Shown here: positions 49,701 to 61,792 of the stretch, one piece after another
How the letters are laid out: each line of letters starts with the position of its first letter
Numbering within the stretch: the first letter of the stretch is position 1
Source: Penelope pileata
Lineage: Eukaryota > Chordata > Aves > Galliformes > Cracidae
Assembly (NCBI GenBank): GCA_013396635.1
Contig: WBMW01005475.1
Span: 310,001-374,000, forward strand
Length of the DNA stretch: 64,000 nt
Reading direction: 5' to 3'
Notes under the pieces: generated by a model
What the model saw: only the letters and a program-made list of their open reading frames with translations
The model's database searches: none
Told to the model about the DNA's origin: nothing
Made by a program: the position numbers and the translations under genes

Positions 49701-52700
49701 GAATTTAAAATACTTTTGGGGAAGGTTTGCACCTGCCTTGTAGCTGCATGGCAGGGCAGGATGCTGGCCACTAGGACGGCAGCTGGGCCTCAGTGCTCCT
49801 CGTCGTGGTGGTTCTGTGTAAGATTCTTGATGCAAGGCTGGACAGGTGTGTTTACTGCAGGTTGTTGTATTTGGTGATAGAATGACAAAATTCTTGTGCT
49901 TCGTTGTAGGGAAGAGTATTGGGAAAAGCACAGAGCCCCAATGGCAGTGGAACCCAAACAAAATACGAACCAAAGCACAGAGGGCTATGAGGATATGAAT
50001 GGGAAAATTGCATTCTCTGTAGTTACAGAATGCAAAAATAATTCTGATATTGCATTGAAAATGCTGGTTTTTTTAATACATAACACAATTTATCCGCTTT
50101 CAGAGAAAATGCTGAGAGATTCAGAAGCTCACTGAAAGTCAGCAGGCCTTGCTTAGCAGTGAGGTGTCATTTCTGAAGAGCACCTTTGCTGTAAATCCAG
50201 GGACTGTTTTGTTAAGGCTTCAATTCTAATGCAGTTACGGTGATGGGACCGCATCTTCCACGTCTGTGTTGCTGAGTTAAGTGATCCTTCTGGCTTGGAG
50301 AGCCTGACAGTGGAGGTGCTGCTTCACACCCAATGAGCTTTTGTGTATAATTGTCCTTCTGCTCTTGTTAATTATGTCAGATTTCAGTAATGAGTTATTG
50401 GTTGGCTTCTGGAGTCAGTACAGAAAGCTGTAGCAGACCCTGAAAGCTGCAATGATTGGAAAGTAGCTTCAGTTTTTCTTGTTGCTTTAAATTTCAAAGC
50501 ATGTGAAGTATTTTTTTTTTTCTCCGAAGATCCTTAAAGAATGGAAAAACTTCTGATTATTTTACTAGCACGTTTTTTAATGCTCTGTTACTTGACAACT
50601 GATTGCTAAGTCTTTTTAAAAATTGTTTTTAGGTTCAAGATAAATTAAACAAAAACCAGGCTTTTTGGTAGCAGTCTCACTGCATTAACCTGCTCACGTA
50701 CAGTAACGCTCGTGACTTTTATTGCATGAAGATAGAATGTAGACAAAGCACGGAGATTTTTAAAAATGGGAGTAGGAGGTGCCTCTGGCAAATTTAAAGC
50801 ACTGTACAAACAGGGATAACTGCTTGCTGCTAGGTACACAAGTCTTCTCCTTCACCTCGTTGGCCTGGAAGTCATTTTTCTTTCTGTTGTTCTTCTCTAT
50901 CCCGTTACTCCTTTATTATGCGTGCTGCTGGGAAGGCAGTTAAAAAACCATCTTTTGTGCCAGGGAGTCAGCAGTATCACATCCCTGCAGGCTTCATTGG
51001 GCTGTAAGTTTAATTAGCAAACTGGCTGCATTCAGTTTTCCGTCTGCAGTTTTTTGTGCCAGAAGGTACTGCTTTATTTTACAGAGCAAAGCAACGGTGG
51101 CCATGCGGGCCTGATCCATCACCAGGAGCAGCATCCTGCACTGGGGCAGGAGGAAGGGCTTTTCTTGCCAGCAGCATGGCCCGTTCTCAGATGCAGTAAT
51201 CCTGGAGGTACTGATGGCAGTCAGGTGTTCCATTTTCCACTCTTAAGACATGTTCATGGCTCCGTTTTCCTGTTCCAAGTTGTAGCAGGTATACGTTGGC
51301 ACTCCCTGGAGCAGTTTGGTTTTCTTGAAAATGGACCCCATTTCATTCAGCACGGTGGCTCAACGTTCCCTCATTTTCAGGGAGCTTTCAGAGTGCTCAG
51401 CAAGGACTTCTCCGGGGCCACTGCCTGTTTTCTGTTTGTTATTCGAGTTTGCAGGAAACTAGTGGGAGAGCAGAAAGATGAATCCGTGCAATGACATGCA
51501 CAGAGAAGATATAATTTTTTTTCTCTTTTTTTTTGGTTGGTTAGATTTTTTTGGGTTAATTGGGGTTGTTTTGCTTGGTAGGAGTGGCACTGTTTCCCAG
51601 CTAAAATAATAATAGTGATGGCCTGAGTTCATTTACTTATCCTTGTGGTGTCTCCAGCTATTGAAAGTCGTTTTCCTTGTATGACTGCTGATCCTGAATG
51701 CTGGACTAACTTGTTTGTTTTTAACCTTGAGTAGGGGCCGATCAGGCAACTCTTTGCAAAACTAACAAACATTTTTGCATTTTCTCCCCTCGACTTGAAA
51801 GCAGCCCTTGTGTGGTGATGAAGTAATGGTACAAGGCAGCATCGGTGCACGCGTGCGGGCCGACGCCGGCGGTGGCTGTTGTCCACCTGGGCCCCAGCGC
51901 GTGAATGAACCCAGCCGGTGCGCGGTGAAGTTTTCATCTCAGTGTCAGAGAGAGTGGAAGGAGTGCTTGGTGGGACCAGCACTTGATCTTTTCAGATGAA
52001 TGTATCCAATTAGGTTTTACGTGTTGGAAAGGAAGCAACCTGGAGGAAAGAAACAAGCTTAACTAAGTTTCTCAGGAGTGGAAGAAAGGAATTGCTGCTT
52101 TGGAGATAGACCAAAAATTAAGTCACTGTTACGGTATACTTAGGGTGGTAATTCATGTGCTGCAGTCTATCAGAGGTCATTAACTGTTGTTGTTCTGCAG
52201 TTCTGCATCTCATCATCTACATTTACAATGTAAGCTTAAGAAATCATGGGCACAGCTGCCCTCTGCTTCTCCCCTGAAGTTCACCAACGCCCATCGGGTG
52301 CACGGTGCTGGTCTGAGAGTTACAAAGCCATTTCTGTTTCACCAGTTGAATTATGAACAAGGTAAAGTCTACATGTACACTCCAATTCCTGCTTAAAGAT
52401 TGTAATGTCAGATTTAAGGAGTATGGGCCCGGTCCAGCAGGCTGAAACATTTCTTTGGCGTGATGCAGTCATGGGCTTCTCGAAACTAATCCAACTGCAC
52501 ATGTAGGACGAGTGTAAACATTTCAAATTGCTATTTCTCCTTTAAAATCTAACCATTTCCTTCTGCTAAATTACAAGTGTAATTTAGGCAAGCTACGACA
52601 AAAAGTCTTACTGCAAAGTGGGTTTACCTAATCGGAAAGTACAAGGTTGGCCATGTGAAAAAAAGCCAAAGGATGGAGGTGGTTGTAAGGAGCTGGGCAT

Positions 52701-55700
52701 GCAAGTTAAGTAGGATGCAATTTGCAGGACAGGACCAGCATCTACAGCCCATAGTGCTTCTGGAAACAGGCTCAGCTGTCTTTGCATTCCCCACCAATCC
52801 CTTAGTGATTGGTGTTTGCTCTGCTTTTCATGTGCAGCTCTTGATCTTGCGGACAGTTTGTTGTTCTGCCTTTACCTTTGTTGTGATAAGTTCTCATCCA
52901 GGATCTTCGTATAGCTCGGAGAGAACATCACAGCTGCCTTTCCAGTCAGCTTGTTTAAGAAGCTTTTCTCATCTTCTGATGATCATTAATTACTATAATT
53001 GCTGTTTTGTCTTGCTTTTTTTTGAACTTTTCTAATGGGGGACCCAGCCTACCTTTATATGCTGAAAAAAATCCCTCTGCTGAAGGCAAAGTCAGCAGTC
53101 CTCAGTAGCAGAATCCCTAATGTATTTATGGCACCTATTTGGTCAGTTCAGCTTTTGGCAAAATGTAACATGAAGGAAATAGCTTCCCATTAATAACAGA
53201 AGATTCAGATTTGACCCTGCTTTCATGCTTCATTCCAGTGACGCAGGTAAAGATTTGTTTTGGGAACAAATAGTAAATTCCAGCAGATAGTTGGCTCTAA
53301 GGGCAGAATGTAATGTCTGTGGTTGAAGCACAGAGCTTTTCCCCAGTGCTTCTCAACGTTTAGACATTATGTCACTCAACTATTTTTGTCTTCTGTTCAG
53401 AAGTCCCAGTTCCCCATACAATATCATCTTCATGACCTATAGAGTTTTGCACTCACATCGTAATCTTGGTTGCTGTTCCTTGGCTTACTGAATGAGAGTA
53501 GTAAAGCGTTCCGAGATGTTAAAATCAACTTGTTATTTTCATACTGAAAAATATAAAAATATTTGGATTTTTTGTTTCTCCAAATTATTTGTTTCTTTTT
53601 GTATAAGTGCTTTGGCTGATGGGGAAAAAAAAATAACAGAGGTGATTTGTTCATCTCTTATAGATGCTTTGTTTGACACCGTCCCTGAACGACAGAGTCC
53701 GTAGAGCCATCTGTGGAGGTTGTAAAGCAAGGCTGTTTAATGAAGCTTTTGGAAGAGGATAATATTTTCTGTCATCCTTTTTTTTATTTCCCTCCTAAGA
53801 GGGTGGGTTGTTCCATTAAAATTCCGTTCAAGCAGACAGGAGCGTTTATAATGCTCCAAAGAATATGTTCTCTCTTTTTGAGTATATTATGTTCTTTATT
53901 CACCCAAATCTTGTTTTAATATTGCTGTAAACTTAATAAGAAGAGATGAGATATGGAGTGATAATCTTTTAAATATAAGGAAAAATAATTTTCTCTACCT
54001 TCATAGAAGGCATAGGTCTAAGCCGTCTCTTATTAGAGATTTTGGTAATAAAAATCTCTGCTTGTAGAATAGCAGTCATCACAAAGCTATCTCGCTGAGC
54101 TAATCTAGAGAAATCATTTCTTTTTTGTTTTGTTTATTCTTTTTAGTGCTCTTCATTTCTGATTTTTCTCATCATGTGATATGAGCCCCGTCTTTGTGCT
54201 GCAGATTTGCCCTTATCCCATCTCTGTTCCACTTTGCACGTTCAAACAGTTCTGTGCTCCATTATTTTTGTCAGCAGGGATGCCCGCGGTACCATGTGTG
54301 CTTTCAGAAATCACCGTCCCCCATTCCAGTTTCCAACCCAAGAAGAGTTTGGGGGATGGATGGTACAATTGGGCTGTCAGTGCCCGGGATGGCTTCATGC
54401 TGTATGAGTTCTGTATCCTTGGCTGGATCCCAGCTGCTTGCTGCTGCCTGACCCCGATGATTGCTGCGCTGTTCAGCATGGAGAGATCTCATTTCATCCT
54501 GCTGAAAAACAAAATACTTGCGTTCATGTGTATGTGTTGTCAGGTTACTAACTGGCAGGTATAGAGCTCAGGCCGTTCACGTGGTTAAACTTTGCACTCT
54601 GTTAAGTACGGCAGTAAATCCTGATGATTTAAACCTGTCTCCAGATTTCCACGTTGTCTGCCTAGCTTGGGTCATCTCTGGGATTTTTTTGCTGTTTCAC
54701 AAATGCTGGTGCCCTGAAATGTTTTGTGACTAATTGAAATGTGTGAAAAATGAAGGGGCTCCCCTGTTTTGTCTCCTCCCTTTTAAAGCATTTCCTTTTT
54801 TGAAGAGTTTGGGCACAACAGCTGTCGCTTTCCAAAATCAAACCACAGTGGCTCCTGTGCAAATGGGGAATGAGTTTATCTGGGAGGGAAAACCTGTGTG
54901 GTTTACACGGAGTTCCCAGGGCTTCTGCAGTGTTAAACACGGTGAGATTTCACCGGCTGATTGCCTTTGAGTGGTTGTTGGTTTTTGTGTTTAATCCTTC
55001 CCATAGTTCCAGCAGATTTTCGGTCCAGTTTTTCAGAATTCTTAAAATATTTTGAAATAGCTGAGCGAATTTCTAATGAATTGAAGAAGGATGATCAAAG
55101 AGCATTCTTTTGTGGTTTGTATGCTGACTTGGAACAAACCATATAGAACACCACAGAGTTCTGCAGCTGGATTTTTGAATAGTTAATATTTGTTTCACAT
55201 GGCTACTGACATTAAAAAAGCTACAAAATGACCAATTTGTTGCTTATTTTAGAGGTTGAAATCCCACATCAACCGCACAGTTCTCGGCTCTGATCTCAGA
55301 TGCTATTTTAATTAGCTGAGATAGATTCAGTGTATTCACAATCTCACTTTATTACTGTAACATTTGGAAAGTATATTTGGAAAATTATCCACAGCAGCTT
55401 GCTTTAGCCATTTCTTCAGTGTTCTGTGAACAAAATTCTTCTTTGTGAAATAACTACTTTAAATTATAAACTTGATTGATTTTATTTGATCCAGTCTGCT
55501 GGGATGAATTGTTGTTTGATTGCTCCATCAATTATTCATCTAGAGCTATCAGTTCCTGGCTGGTCTGGAAGCAAGAAGCAGTGCTGCTTTGCACACAGAT
55601 ACTCGTCCTTTGATAGAAGCTCTGGACTGGGCTATGAAGGAGCCTGTGTTATAAATTGCTTTGTTTTACAACTATTTTTACTCCTGACATACATCATTCC

Positions 55701-58700
55701 CTCCTTCTGGAATGGTGCTAAATAGTTGTGTTAAACAGCACAAGTTTTCACGGAGTGCACCGGGAGGAAGTGTTAGGATGAAGTTGTGTGTCATGTTAGT
55801 GTGGTTTTCTCGTTAACTGTTTTGTTGGAAGTGGCTGGTAACGATGCTGAAAACGAGGAACCTCGTCCCACAGCAGTGGCATGGACGGAGGCACCATGTC
55901 ACACCCAGCCCATCTGACCCGGGCTGTGCTTTGGGTCTGCTCTGTGTTCTGCTTCAGGGCTGGTGCTGCTGTGCTGGCTCCAAAACTAAGTCAGTTCCTT
56001 GGTTCCAGTGGTAAAAAGATCGAGGATTGCAGGAGTTGCTGTAATGCATCAGGTTGGGGTAGAGGCAGGACGTCATGGTTCCTCTAGGTGAGTAGGGGCA
56101 TCAACCAGCAAGGAAAACAATGCTAATGAGAATTTTAAATTCCAGAACTGTGTTGTGCAATTTTTTTATTTTTTTTTTTGAGTTTTTCTGTTCGAAAAAG
56201 ACAGGTATTAAAGCATTTTGCGTGAATAGCAATAGGAAGACTGTAATGTGCGTGTCAGGGATGGGACATCAGTGAACAAAGGAGATGTAGGGGGCAGAAG
56301 GCTGTTGGAAAGACTCAGCCAGAGTCTGTGCTCTGAAGAATGAAGGAAATTGTTTCAGCAATGGCACAGTGACTTCAGTTGCTGGCTTTGGTGGTGGAGC
56401 CATGTTTTCCTTCGAGGTGAACTTGTTTTATAGTAGGTCAATAAACAAAAAAGAGTTCATCAGGTGGTAAAAGGGCTTGTAAGAATATGGAAGAGTACGT
56501 CCCAGTGATGCATCCATCAGTACTCCAAAAATCATTAGGGAAGATGAAGCTTTTGTCAGCAAAGTTCACTCGTTGTATGTCCCACACACCTGTGTGCCAG
56601 TGGGTTGTGTTTTGGTGTGAACCTGGATTGCAGGAGTCCTAAAGAAAGTCTGTTCTGCCTGTAGGTCTGTGCAGTACTGGGGATGGGACACCGGTCTTCA
56701 AAGATGTGCAGTACGATGCCAAATGACTTAACTTTCAGTGCGTGTTTTTGTTGTTGATGGTGATATATCAGGGAGATGCTATGAGAAACATGGAGAGAGG
56801 AGCGATCAGTGAATCATCTGTTCTGAATTAAAAGAAATGTGGCTTAATCCAGCATAACGGGAGTGGGACTGTCGAAAACATTTGTCATTGGCCTAATTCC
56901 TTTCCAAGTGACGCTGAGAGTTTTACCATTATTTGGTGTCTGTTCAACTGGACTCTAAACAACAAAATCACTCATGAAGTTCATTTGTGTGTTGCATGGC
57001 AGTTCATGTAGCTCGTGTTCTTCTGTACTTGGAAGTCCTAAACCTGAGGAACAGATTCATCATCTGCGGCGATGTTAAGACGACCTTCATTTGGGGCCGT
57101 GTATTTTTGGAGCAGGTTAATTTCCTCAACGGAAATCCAGGATTCTGAATGATGGAGATAAAAATGGGGAGGTGGGACTGTTCAGGGACACTTTTGTCTG
57201 TTCTTTTTTTTAAAAAAAAGTGATTCCAGGTGAGCATTTATTAGATACATCAGTTGCAAATATCTTCAGTGGACATGCTCCCTTCCTTTGGGAAAACTGA
57301 ATGTACGCCATTTGCTTTGGAGAGCACCATTTGCTTTTGGTCTGCCATTACCTGTGACTTTCTGGAATTGTTCTGTTGATGACACCTACGTGCTTTAGTT
57401 TCCCATGCGCTGAATACTGCGTTTTTCATTATTATGGAGGTGTAGTGGAATGTATTTTGGAGACTGCTGTCAAAACTTGATTTTTGAAAAAATCCGTCAC
57501 TGATCTTTAGCAGAGCAGAGCTGTGTCTCAGTGATGATGGTTTAGACTGAGAGTGTCAATGAAAAGGGGATGACACCCTTAGAAAGTGAGAACACCTGAA
57601 GTCAGAGGTGGGTGCCCATGTTTCTGCAGTGGAGCAGCACGTTTAATAGCTCGCTGCACCGCTGGCAGCCCCCGCCAGCTATCACTCCATTATAAATTTC
57701 TTCCAGCGATTCAGAATTGTTTGTTTTTCTGGAAAGCTGCAACGAAAACGACAGCAAAGAGAGTCAGAGGAACAAAAGAATTCCTAGAACATTGCAAAAC
57801 AGTTGACCAAATGGACCCGGTTCCTGCCCTTGATCCTGCGGTGGTGAGGGAAGGGCTGTTGGTTGGTTGGCTCTGGTGGGGCTGGTGGCTTCTGTGCGGT
57901 GTTGGAAGCCAGCATCTTCCGGAGTCAATTAAGGACATTCCGTCTTTCTAACACAGTCCTAAGCTTATTTCCAGTTCCACTCCATCAAACTAAGCCAGAT
58001 TGTTTTATAACTTCTTATTGTTCATTTAATAATTTTTTCCCAGCCTGGAATATTAAGCAGAAGAGCCTTTCAGCCTCTACCTAGAATCTGTATAAATTGT
58101 AACATTAGGAGTGGATTGGCACTTCTCAAACATCAAACCTGGCTGAGACAAATTTTGACCCACCTCATTGTTTCTCTCCTTAACTATTATAAATGTTCAG
58201 ATAAATGTATATTTTTCATCTTCAGGATTTCCTGTAATGAAAATCTTCTTAATTGCAGACTAATGCATAATTGTGAGAGAAGGTGGTATAGTTCATGAAA
58301 GAAAAAAAGCTATTGAAATTATCCCTTGAAACTGGATGACATCTCTCTAAATGTGTTTTGCTCAGCCCAGGGAAACACAACAAACAAGTTGGTGGTTTCC
58401 CCCCGGTCTGTAAGGGCAGGTGGCATCCAGCAGCTGCTGTTCCAGCCATTGCCCATTGGCTAATCAAGGGAACGACTCCAGTCCCAAGCTTCAGCCATTG
58501 CAGCTAATTGGTTTGTTTTTCATTAAAGCCAGATCCTGATGTCAGTGCAAGAGCTGACATTTATTTTGAATTTTTTCTAAATTTCATACAAATGCTATAT
58601 TAATTCCAAATGTTGATTTTGTTGAGAATTAGATTTTCCATTTCAAGGAAAACATTTTGTTAAAAAGGATAAATTGATTTGTCAGCTGTATGCATTTTTC

Positions 58701-58957
58701 CTGTAATTATGAGTAAAGCAGAAATTGGTGTAAAATGTTTGAATGAAGTAAAAATCCTTGCTTTTTTCAACCTGTCAGAGTGCAAAAACTGAAAGGTAAA
58801 ATGTCCCCAGACTTTCTTCCTTTCCTGATACAGAAAGTTTTCTTGTTTTGCTGTGAGATAAGAAGTAAATAGAGGGGAAGGTAGAGTAAGTATGGGAGTG
58901 AAAACACAAGCTTGCACAAAAATAATTTAATTTTGCAACATTAAAACCAAGATATGT

Positions 58958-58972
58958 AAAAAAAAAAAAAAA
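58958..58972. repeat. A15 homopolymer
   Basis: Fifteen A in a row follow an AT-rich segment. A second short A-run (TTTTTTAAAAAAAA) lies about 35 bp downstream. It is simple low-complexity DNA; no retrotransposed coding sequence was recognised next to it. Confidence 0.85.
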
Positions 58973-59159
58973 GGAAAGTCAAAATTGTTCTGCATCGTTT
59001 TTTAAAAAAAAGGCAGAAAAACCCAACCCATCAAAAACCCGAACAGTGTGTTTCAGAATCATCTTTTCTACCAAGTGTGAGCCTGCACAATTATAGCAAT
59101 AACACTGGTGGCTGCCTTCTGTGTGTCTGCAGTTCGTGTTAAGGTCCATTGAGTTTTAT

Positions 59160-59640
59160 GGCTGATGCCTGCGTGGCTGCTGATAGCATCGCGCTGCAGG
59201 CAGAGATCGGAGCCGCGCGGTCGCGGCTCGGTGGGGTTGGTTGCATTCAGTAACACGTCCCTCTTCCTGCAAAATGCAGGAGAGGTGCGTATGAACCTGA
59301 TTCCTCTGGCCTGTGGCTAGGGAGCTGGGCTGCAGACCCTATGGGAGCTGAACTTTTTAACAGAATGTATAGCAGCGTGGCTCTGGGCTGTGGCTGTGCT
59401 CCGCGCGATGCTGCGTGCGGGAGCAGCGCTGGGGCCGTGCGGCGTGCTTAGAGGAGGCTCCTTTAACCTCGTGCTGTTAACTTCGTGTCTGAGATTGTTA
59501 GGGATAAGGCAGAGGTTGGAGGTTTGTAGCTAGGAGAATTGCTGGGAGAACAGCTGACTTAAAGGGAAAATAATTGCGAGGCGCAGCTGCCGCGTGTCTC
59601 GGTGGAGGCTGTAACTGAAGCCCCGTTGGGGAGTGCTGGT
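59160..59640. promoter_or_regulatory. CpG-dense intronic patch, possible regulatory element
   Basis: CpG dinucleotides cluster here (for example ATCGCGCTGC, GAGCCGCGCGGTCGCGGCTC, CTCCGCGCGATGCTGCGTGC and CGGCGTGCTT), in contrast to the CpG-poor surroundings. An 8 bp perfect inverted repeat (59210-59217 and 59222-59229) lies in it. No TATA box, TCTCGCGAGA motif or downstream coding exon was recognised. It may be a small orphan CpG island, an enhancer, or simply GC-rich intron. Confidence 0.4.
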
Positions 59641-61776
59641 GTCACAGAGCTGCAGTTGCAAAGTGCAGACAGAATTGCAATGATTTTCTCTGACCAATAG
59701 ATCCTACAAGGAGTTAAAAGTACAGTTTAAAGCCATAATTCGGTAATTCTGTGCTTTCTCGGAGACGGTCTATAGGAAAAATATTTTGTTTCGCTGATCA
59801 GAGTTTTACAATCGAACGAAAAAAGAGCTGCGGTGTGATGCCAACAGCAGCACAGTGCTCCAGGGTGTCCTGAGGCCTTTGTGTCCCTCAGCAGCAGGGC
59901 TGCTGCTGGCTGGGTTATTATTTTTGCAAACCATGTTTTCTAAACAGTGTTATAAAACCATCGCCTCGAGTGTGGCTGCATCGGGGTGAGATCAGCCCTT
60001 ACTGCTGACCAGAGAAAATCGTGCTCCATTCAATATGACATATGTAACAAGTGATAACAATGTTGGTATCAGAGAATTTGGCTCTATGGGTTGCACCAAT
60101 GTTGTGTGGGTAGCAAAGCAGCTTACCAGGTGTCTGTGGCACTGCTGGGTGTATTTTGATGCTAAATGTGGCCAGCTCTTTGTTTCACTGACAGCTTTCA
60201 TGGCTCGTGATCTCCTTCATCTTCGTTGTGGGACACTGGTAACGTTTCTTCTCAAATCTCTTATGTTGGGGAAATGTGTGGGGGCTTCTAACTGTAGCAT
60301 ACCATTACTGAGACAGAAGAGTCAAACAGAGAGCCCAGTGAACTGAGATCCCAGCTGGTTAATTTTTTTTGATACAGGTGTATTAGATGCATCACATAGA
60401 AGTGGCATAAACCTTATTTTTTGCTTTGAAAGCAGCGTTGGTAGGAAGCAAGCACAGGGGTGCCTTGCAGTTCTGCACAGCCCTCACTTATGTTCCAACA
60501 AACTGTGAATTTCAAGTTGCTTTAGAATTATTTTCATCCTGGAGGTTTTTTCGTTTTTTTTTTTCCTGTGAAAAACTTTGTGGGTCTTCTATTCTGAGCA
60601 TTACATGGCAGCATCTTAGGAATTAGCTCAAATAAAAACTTCATTTCTGTTCTCTTCTTTGAAGGCTTTTTGAACTGCTCTTTTTAGGTCAGAAAGTAGA
60701 CTTTCTCTACTCTCCATATGTCTCCATATGTCTGTCTAATCAGGAGCTCGTTTCTCCCTCAGGATGGTCTTTGGCATCTTTTTTCTTCAGTTGCTCCAGG
60801 AAAAGTTTGGCTCCCGAAGCATCGTCTCCTTTTGGCTCCGCGTTGGTTTCCCTGCTCTGTATTCTCAGAGCCCCATCAAAGGCTGCCTGCCTGGCTCTGC
60901 CTGCCCTGACATTCCTTCCCGGCTGCGCTTTTTGCTGAAACTTCAGGAATATCCTGCCCAGTGCCTTTGAAGTGCGCTCGTGCCACTTTTGTGGAACTGC
61001 TTTCAAAGCCTTTCTCCAATTCAGAGCGAACTGGGCAGCTCTCTCCCCCGGGTTCCACGGGGCTGCCAGGTGTCGTTCCAGCAGCCCGCGCGCTGCCAGG
61101 CTCCCAGCGCTTTCATCCCACTGTGGGCAGCAGCACAAAGGCTCTGGCACAGCCCCATAAGTGTGAGCTCAAGTTATGACTTCATGTAAAAAAATCACAA
61201 CGTTTGAGAGTGAGTGGTAACTGAGATCTGGAGGCAGAAGGGAGCATCACTTGTTTTGTTCTCGTTTCCTGCTCGGAGGTTTTGTTATTTCTGTGGAAGT
61301 GTCGTTTGTGTGGAATCGCTTGAGACTGCTTTCCTCCCTGATACCATCTTCATTCGTTGTGAGTCAGCCCTGTGTTGTGTAGTCAGCCCTTCCTCCGTGG
61401 GCTTTCTTGAAAGCCACGTGGGAGTTCTGAAATATTTCTGTTGTAGAAGCAAACTTAATTGTACCAGGCCATCACGCTTGCCAATTAACAGGCCGCTGGT
61501 GTGTTCTTATCAAATCCTATAGCTTTATAGCACTGAGCACTGTGTGAAAGAAAAAAAATGGTAAAATATGATTCACTTGTACATAATTCAGAAAAAAGGT
61601 GTCAGATTTAGGGTTAGTGACCGTGGTTGATTTCAGCCAGAACAGAAGTGCTCCTTGGGCAGCATGGGGTGGTGGCAGGGACAGCTCCTCTAGGAGCTGG
61701 CTTTGAGACGGGTACATATAGAGGGTTGTGCTGGTGTTTTGGACTGCCCACTGGAACCAGGGCATAGAATTAAAAA

Positions 61777-61792
61777 ATATATATATATATAT
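61777..61792. repeat. (AT)8 microsatellite
   Basis: Eight AT dinucleotides directly follow an A6 run. It is a short simple repeat, likely polymorphic in length. Confidence 0.9.

Noticed and set aside
51054..51494. 146-codon plus frame and an opposing minus frame (50994-51233) that reads like a protein end
   Set aside because: The minus frame is broken by stops just upstream and no parent protein could be named. Weaker evidence than the 28.9-29.5 kb candidate.
57004..57151. About 46 open codons on the plus strand with a protein-like hydrophobic pattern ending in a stop
   Set aside because: Too short, no splice donor at the end, and the reading is not recognisable as any family.
60740..61150. 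136-codon minus-strand frame rich in Lys/Arg/Ala
   Set aside because: It lies in a locally GC-rich stretch where both strands stay open in several frames; no domain recognised.
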